Below are positions 42,936-47,039 of a stretch of 47,039 nt of DNA, piece after piece (position 1 is the first letter of the stretch; each line of letters starts with the position of its first letter). The notes under the pieces were generated by a model. That model worked only from the letters and a program-made list of their open reading frames with translations. It was not told where the DNA came from and made no database searches. Source of the stretch: CAZIKB01 sp964539665. GTDB lineage: Bacteria; Zhuqueibacterota; Zhuqueibacteria; Oceanimicrobiales; Oceanimicrobiaceae. The DNA lies in the NCBI GenBank assembly GCA_964539665.1, contig CAZIKB010000045.1, forward strand, positions 1 through 47,039, given 5' to 3'. The position numbers and the translations under genes were made by a program.

Positions 42936-43706
42936 TCAGGAGCTTATTAATTTGAATTGAACAGGAATCGACACCCAAACCCGGATATTTCTGTCACGCT
43001 GTTTAGCCGGTATCCATTTTATTTTTTTTATGGCTGCCATAGCAGATTCTTCAAATCCCAGGTTGGCAGGTTTAGCGCTAAGAATCTCTGTTCTCTCTGT
43101 TTCGCCTTTTACCCCAACTAATACTTTTACAAAAACAACACCTTCAATACCAGCAGTTTGGGCCAGTCGAGGGTATTTGAGAAATTTTTGCAAAGTAGAA
43201 AGACCCCCAATTATTTCAGGAGCTTCGTCATATGCCACAAAAATAGGGATTTCATCTTCTTCGCTCGGAGGCGGAGGAGGCGGTGGAATGTTCGATAAAT
43301 CTATATCTGTAGATGCTATAGTCAAATCATCAGGAATAGACTCTTCTTCTGTTGGAATAGGAACCGAAGGCCTGATTGGAGGCGGCGGTCGTTTGAATTG
43401 CTCGGTGACTGGTATATCAGCAACTTCAATTTTCAAGATCACAGATTCAACCGCAGATGTAGCCAAAGTAATTTGTCGAGCTAATTGAAATGTCCCAATT
43501 AATAATAATATTGTAACGACAAAAGAAATCTCAAAAACTTTTTTATTCTGAAGTTTAAGATTTGCATGGGGATTTTTGCGTTTAGTCAAATTTTCAATAT
43601 TTATTGTTTTCGAATAATAATTTTTTGTATCCTGGTTGAGGGTGCTTTCCTTTTTATCACTAACACTTAATACAGCCCCAAAGCCTCCTTTATTATTTAT
43701 AAACAT
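42936..43706 (-). CDS. tonB: TonB energy transducer
   Basis: A 256-residue TonB-family protein that conveys proton-motive force from ExbBD to outer-membrane receptors. A cytoplasmic N-terminus of about 56 residues (longer than usual) precedes one membrane helix (about 57-75). A periplasmic proline-rich spacer (PPPPIRPSVPIP and IPPPPPPPSEEDE) follows. The C-terminal TonB domain (about 165-256) has the YP motif (LKYPRLAQTAGIEG), the G-V-V-F-V strand and the closing WIPAKQRD...IPVQF. The start ATG has GGAGTGA upstream. No exbBD genes are adjacent. Confidence 0.93.
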   Translation of the reverse strand: MFINNKGGFGAVLSVSDKKESTLNQDTKNYYSKTINIENLTKRKNPHANLKLQNKKVFEISFVVTILLLIGTFQLARQITLATSAVESVILKIEVADIPVTEQFKRPPPPIRPSVPIPTEEESIPDDLTIASTDIDLSNIPPPPPPPSEEDEIPIFVAYDEAPEIIGGLSTLQKFLKYPRLAQTAGIEGVVFVKVLVGVKGETERTEILSAKPANLGFEESAMAAIKKIKWIPAKQRDRNIRVWVSIPVQFKLISS

Positions 43707-43923
43707 AATTACTTCACTCCTTTAATATTTTCAAAAATATAAATACTGTGAATCTATGTGTCAAATTACGCATTATTCAACAGAGTGTTTCAATATTAAT
43801 TGAGAACATAGTTTAGTCTAAACGGGTGCTTATTACAGTAGAAGTTGGCAGTCTTTCAAATAGGGGGGCTCTGCAGGAAATTGTTACTCATGACTAACAT
43901 GATGGAAATTAAAAGTAACCGGT

Positions 43924-46047
43924 TCAGTCATCATAAATTAAAACGAAATCTACAACTCGTTCATCAGTATCCACACGTACCACACGCACTTTTACGGAAT
44001 CGCCTAATCGGTATTTTTTCTGGTTATTCTGTCCAATTAACTGATAATTTTTCTCATCATGAAAATAGAAATCATCTTCTAAATCAGAAATATGGACTAA
44101 TCCTTCAACCAAAAGGCCGGTGATCTCAACAAATATTCCAAAAGACACAACGCCAGATATTAGCCCGTCAAATTCATCTCCCAGATGGCGTTGCATATAT
44201 TCTACCTTTTTCATTTTAATGGATTCCCGTTCAGCTTCCAAGGCGATGACTTCTCGTTCAGAGGATATCTTTGCGATGTGTTCAAGTCGCTCTCGCTTTT
44301 TTTTAGCCAACTCAAAGTCAAAAGTCGCGAGATATTCTTTCAGAAGCCGATGGACAGCCAAATCCGGATAGCGCCGAATGGGCGAAGTGAAATGTGTGTA
44401 GTATTTAAACGCTAAACCGAAGTGACCAACATTGTCAGTCGAGTATTTTGCTTTCATCAGAGACCGTAACATCAGTTCTTCAACAATGCATTCTTCTGGT
44501 TTGCCGCGAAGATTGTGCAAAAATTGTCCTAAAAGTTTAGCGGTTATTTTTTTCTGAGGCTCCAAAGAATAGCCTAACGCAAGTACAAATTTTTTAAAAT
44601 CATCCATTTTGTCCTGGGCCGGTTCTTCATGAATACGATAGATAAATGGTGGGACTCTTTTGTCCTGCCGCATTTTCAAAGCCACATACTCAGTAACCGT
44701 TTGATTGGCCAAAAGCATGCATTCTTCAATGAGCCGATGACTATCAAGCCGTTCACGTTTATTAATCGCCACGGGGAATCCGTTTTCATCTAATTGTACT
44801 TTCACTTCCGGCATATCAAAATTCAGACTTCCTAAATTGGTGCGTCGTTTAATTAATATTTGACTTAATTCAAATAGTTGTAATATTTCTTTTGCAAACG
44901 GCAATTTTCGATTTTTATTTGCAATTATTTCCTGTACTTCTTCATAAGTGAAGCGTTTTTTGCTTTGTATGATCGATTCTGCAATTTGATAATTCACCAC
45001 TTTGCCTTTTGGGGAAACTTCCATAATACAGCAAAAGGTCAGGCGATCTTCATTTGGTTTCAGACTGCAAATTTGATTGCTGAGTTTTTCCGGCAACATT
45101 GGCACCACCCGATCAACAAGGTAAACAGAAGTGCCGCGTTTTAATGCTTCTTTGTCTAACTGGCTTTTCTCTGTAACATAATAACTGACGTCAGCAATAT
45201 GCACACCGAGTTCATAATTGCCATTTTCAAGTAGTTTAATTGAAACGGCATCGTCAAAATCTTTGGCGTCTTCGGGGTCAATTGTCAGGCAAACCGAATC
45301 TCGCAAATCTAATCGGCGGCCCGGCTCATCTGCTGGTATGAAATCTGAAATGTGTTGGGCCTCTTTTTCGACGATTTCGGGAAAATCAGTCGGGAGGTCA
45401 AATGCTTTCACGACCGAAGTGACATCCACACCCGGCTCTTCAGGGAAGCCTAACACCTCGTCTATTTGGCCCTCCGGATTCAATCTTTCATCCAGCCAAT
45501 CTTTAACCCGCACGGCCACTTTTTGACCGGATTTTGCATTTAAATCATCGCCTTTATGAATAAAAATATCACGTGACATTTTAATGTCATCCGGAATGAC
45601 AAAACCATATCGTTTATTTTCCCGATAGGTACCCACTATATTTTGTCGAGCCCGCTTTACGACTTTTACCACGCGTCCTTCTGGATTTTTTCCATGAGGT
45701 TGAGCAAAGAGCTGCACGTTTACAATGTCTTTGTTGAAAGCTGTCCCCATATTCTTCTGGCTGATAAATACATCCCCCTTGCCTTCCTCTGTGATGAGAA
45801 AACCATAGCCCTGGGTTTTAACATGAAGTTCGCCTTCAATAATAGTCGCTTTTTTGATATGCCCAAACTGATTGCTTTTATATTTCGCAATTTGACCCTG
45901 AGCAGCCAGCTTCTTCAAAGCTTCACGAAACTCAATGTATTCACTCTTCTTTATTCGAATTTGACGGGCTAATTCTTTGGCTTTAAAAGTACGGTGGGGA
46001 TGTGTCGACAGGATGCTTTCAACTTTTTCAAGATATTTTTTGTTCAT
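43924..46047 (-). CDS. rnr: Ribonuclease R
   Basis: A 707-residue 3'-5' exoribonuclease. An N-terminal winged-helix-like region (about 5-60), two cold-shock OB domains (about 65-220), the RNB catalytic domain with LTIDPEDAKDFDDAVSI (metal aspartates, about 259-275) and a C-terminal S1 domain from GDEFDGLISGVVSFGIFVEI. The C-terminal lysine-rich tail of Escherichia coli RNase R is absent. Acts on structured RNA, in ribosome and mRNA quality control. ATG 46047 with only a weak GAG upstream. It is downstream of the MFS gene by 27 nt. Confidence 0.95.
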   Translation of the reverse strand: MNKKYLEKVESILSTHPHRTFKAKELARQIRIKKSEYIEFREALKKLAAQGQIAKYKSNQFGHIKKATIIEGELHVKTQGYGFLITEEGKGDVFISQKNMGTAFNKDIVNVQLFAQPHGKNPEGRVVKVVKRARQNIVGTYRENKRYGFVIPDDIKMSRDIFIHKGDDLNAKSGQKVAVRVKDWLDERLNPEGQIDEVLGFPEEPGVDVTSVVKAFDLPTDFPEIVEKEAQHISDFIPADEPGRRLDLRDSVCLTIDPEDAKDFDDAVSIKLLENGNYELGVHIADVSYYVTEKSQLDKEALKRGTSVYLVDRVVPMLPEKLSNQICSLKPNEDRLTFCCIMEVSPKGKVVNYQIAESIIQSKKRFTYEEVQEIIANKNRKLPFAKEILQLFELSQILIKRRTNLGSLNFDMPEVKVQLDENGFPVAINKRERLDSHRLIEECMLLANQTVTEYVALKMRQDKRVPPFIYRIHEEPAQDKMDDFKKFVLALGYSLEPQKKITAKLLGQFLHNLRGKPEECIVEELMLRSLMKAKYSTDNVGHFGLAFKYYTHFTSPIRRYPDLAVHRLLKEYLATFDFELAKKKRERLEHIAKISSEREVIALEAERESIKMKKVEYMQRHLGDEFDGLISGVVSFGIFVEITGLLVEGLVHISDLEDDFYFHDEKNYQLIGQNNQKKYRLGDSVKVRVVRVDTDERVVDFVLIYDD

Positions 46048-46074
46048 TTATTTTTACAGCTCTTAAATTGAATT

Positions 46075-47039
46075 TTACGATTTGATTTCTCTCGTCTTTT
46101 TCCCGAACTCGGAATCTAATGGAATGAATCTCGCAACAATGAGGGCGGGAATGGTTGATAACATTACCCAAACAAAGAAATTTTTATATCCGATTATTTC
46201 TTGCAACCAACCACTAAACATACCGGGAATCATCATTCCCAGCGCCATAAATCCTGTACAAATAGCAAAATGTGCTGTCTTATGTTCACCTTCGGAAACA
46301 TAAATCATATAAAGCATGTAGGCTGTAAAGCCAAAACCATAACCAAATTGTTCTATGGCAACAAAAAGATTTATGAGCAAGTAATTATCTGGTTGTGAAT
46401 ATGATAGAAAAACATAAACCAGGTCGGGTAGATTTATGGCTATCACCATCCAAAACAGCCAATATTTCAATCCATTTCGTGCTGCAACCAGGCCGCCCAG
46501 AATGCCTCCAATGGTAAGGGAGATAATGCCCACGGTTCCATAAACAAGTCCAACCTGACCAGTAGTGAGGGCTAAGCCTCCAACTGCCATTGTGTCGAGT
46601 AAGAAAGGGGCGGCCAGTTTTACAAGCTGCGCTTCAGCAAATCGATATAATAACAGAAAAGCTAAAATTACGCCAATATTTTTTTTCTTAAAAAATATAA
46701 CAAATGTTTTTATGAATTCGCCGATTATACTTTTTGAATGGTTCGAGAGCGCAGTGGAATCGGGTGCTGGATACGGAAGCATATTTTTATGAAAGAGAAA
46801 AAATACAATAAACAAGCCGGCTAATACAAAAAATGTTATCGACCAGGCTAACGGTATATTACCTGCTCTTGCTCTGAATATTGCTTTAGAGCTGGTTTGA
46901 AGCTTTGGGTCTAACTGAATGACCGCCATGAAAGGCTTGTTCCAATTGTTTTCATTAAAAACGAAATGTGAACCTTCGGCCACTTTTATGCTTTTGTCGC
47001 CTACTTCACGTCCGAAATTTACTACAATTTCTTTGCTGG
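46075..47039 (-). CDS. MFS transporter, truncated at the window edge
   Basis: The frame is open to the right edge, so the 5' part is missing; 320 residues are visible. It starts with a polar, periplasmic-looking segment (GREVGDKSIKVAEGSHF), followed by about six hydrophobic helices (from ITFFVLAGLFIVFFLF). The RARAGNIPLAW motif before the first helix and the pattern of the second half resemble AmpG-like MFS transporters of Bacteroidetes, perhaps for sugars or muropeptides, but the specificity is unclear. Any GTG near 46983 is internal, as the frame continues upstream in-frame. Confidence 0.8.
   Translation of the reverse strand, partial: SKEIVVNFGREVGDKSIKVAEGSHFVFNENNWNKPFMAVIQLDPKLQTSSKAIFRARAGNIPLAWSITFFVLAGLFIVFFLFHKNMLPYPAPDSTALSNHSKSIIGEFIKTFVIFFKKKNIGVILAFLLLYRFAEAQLVKLAAPFLLDTMAVGGLALTTGQVGLVYGTVGIISLTIGGILGGLVAARNGLKYWLFWMVIAINLPDLVYVFLSYSQPDNYLLINLFVAIEQFGYGFGFTAYMLYMIYVSEGEHKTAHFAICTGFMALGMMIPGMFSGWLQEIIGYKNFFVWVMLSTIPALIVARFIPLDSEFGKKTREIKS

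Overview
The window looks like a chromosomal segment of an uncultured Gram-negative bacterium of the FCB side of the tree (KSB1, Calditrichaeota, Marinimicrobia or Ignavibacteria-like). The reasons are a secreted protein with a C-terminal type IX secretion/FlgD-like sorting domain carrying the 'QNFPNPFNP' hallmark, FG-GAP/VCBS and ASPIC/UnbV surface proteins, a TonB energy transducer, an Mla-type outer-membrane lipid transport operon, TTG/GTG starts, and AT-rich spacers around 40 percent-like GC genes. The phylum is an inference; there is no rRNA in the window. No transposase, integrase, phage gene or CRISPR array was seen.

Layout. 1-5.6 kb: edge gene, nitrilase, a large secreted M28 peptidase/FG-GAP/ASPIC fusion, and a short Rho factor. 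5.7-9.9 kb: a ferrous iron operon on the minus strand (DtxR/MntR-type repressor, a membrane-anchored DtxR-FeoA-FeoA fusion, FeoB GTPase domain, FeoB permease domain), read from a near-consensus promoter with a DtxR-type palindrome just upstream. 10.1-12.3 kb: a small zinc-ribbon/DUF2007 protein, a class V aminotransferase and engB. 12.4-18.2 kb: the protein quality-control cluster tig-clpP-clpX-lon and tRNA-Leu(UAG). 18.3-21.2 kb: a receiver-GAF-PAS-histidine kinase and a small exported protein. 21.9-25.8 kb: a secreted protein, a lipoprotein and an ABC-2 exporter pair. 26.1-28.7 kb: mlaE-mlaF-mlaD-like operon. 29-30.8 kb: cupin, RidA and an exported protein. 30.9-34.9 kb: lexA, a DUF6504-like protein, an HD-domain protein, a small ORF, a GyrI-like protein and dinB, a GC-richer block separated by several palindromic repeats. 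34.9-36.3 kb: a mostly non-coding stretch with a probable decayed gene. 36.3-43.7 kb: FG-GAP protein, type IX-sorted surface protein, an apparently inactive trypsin-like protein and TonB. 43.9-47 kb: RNase R and a truncated MFS transporter.

How the parts fit: most of the window is housekeeping and envelope biology. The most unusual gene set is the iron operon, where FeoB is encoded in two pieces and the FeoA function appears only as tandem domains fused to a membrane-tethered metal-sensor-like module. The lexA-dinB block suggests an SOS-linked translesion module. The intergenic spacers are rich in short palindromic repeats, some occurring twice in the window.
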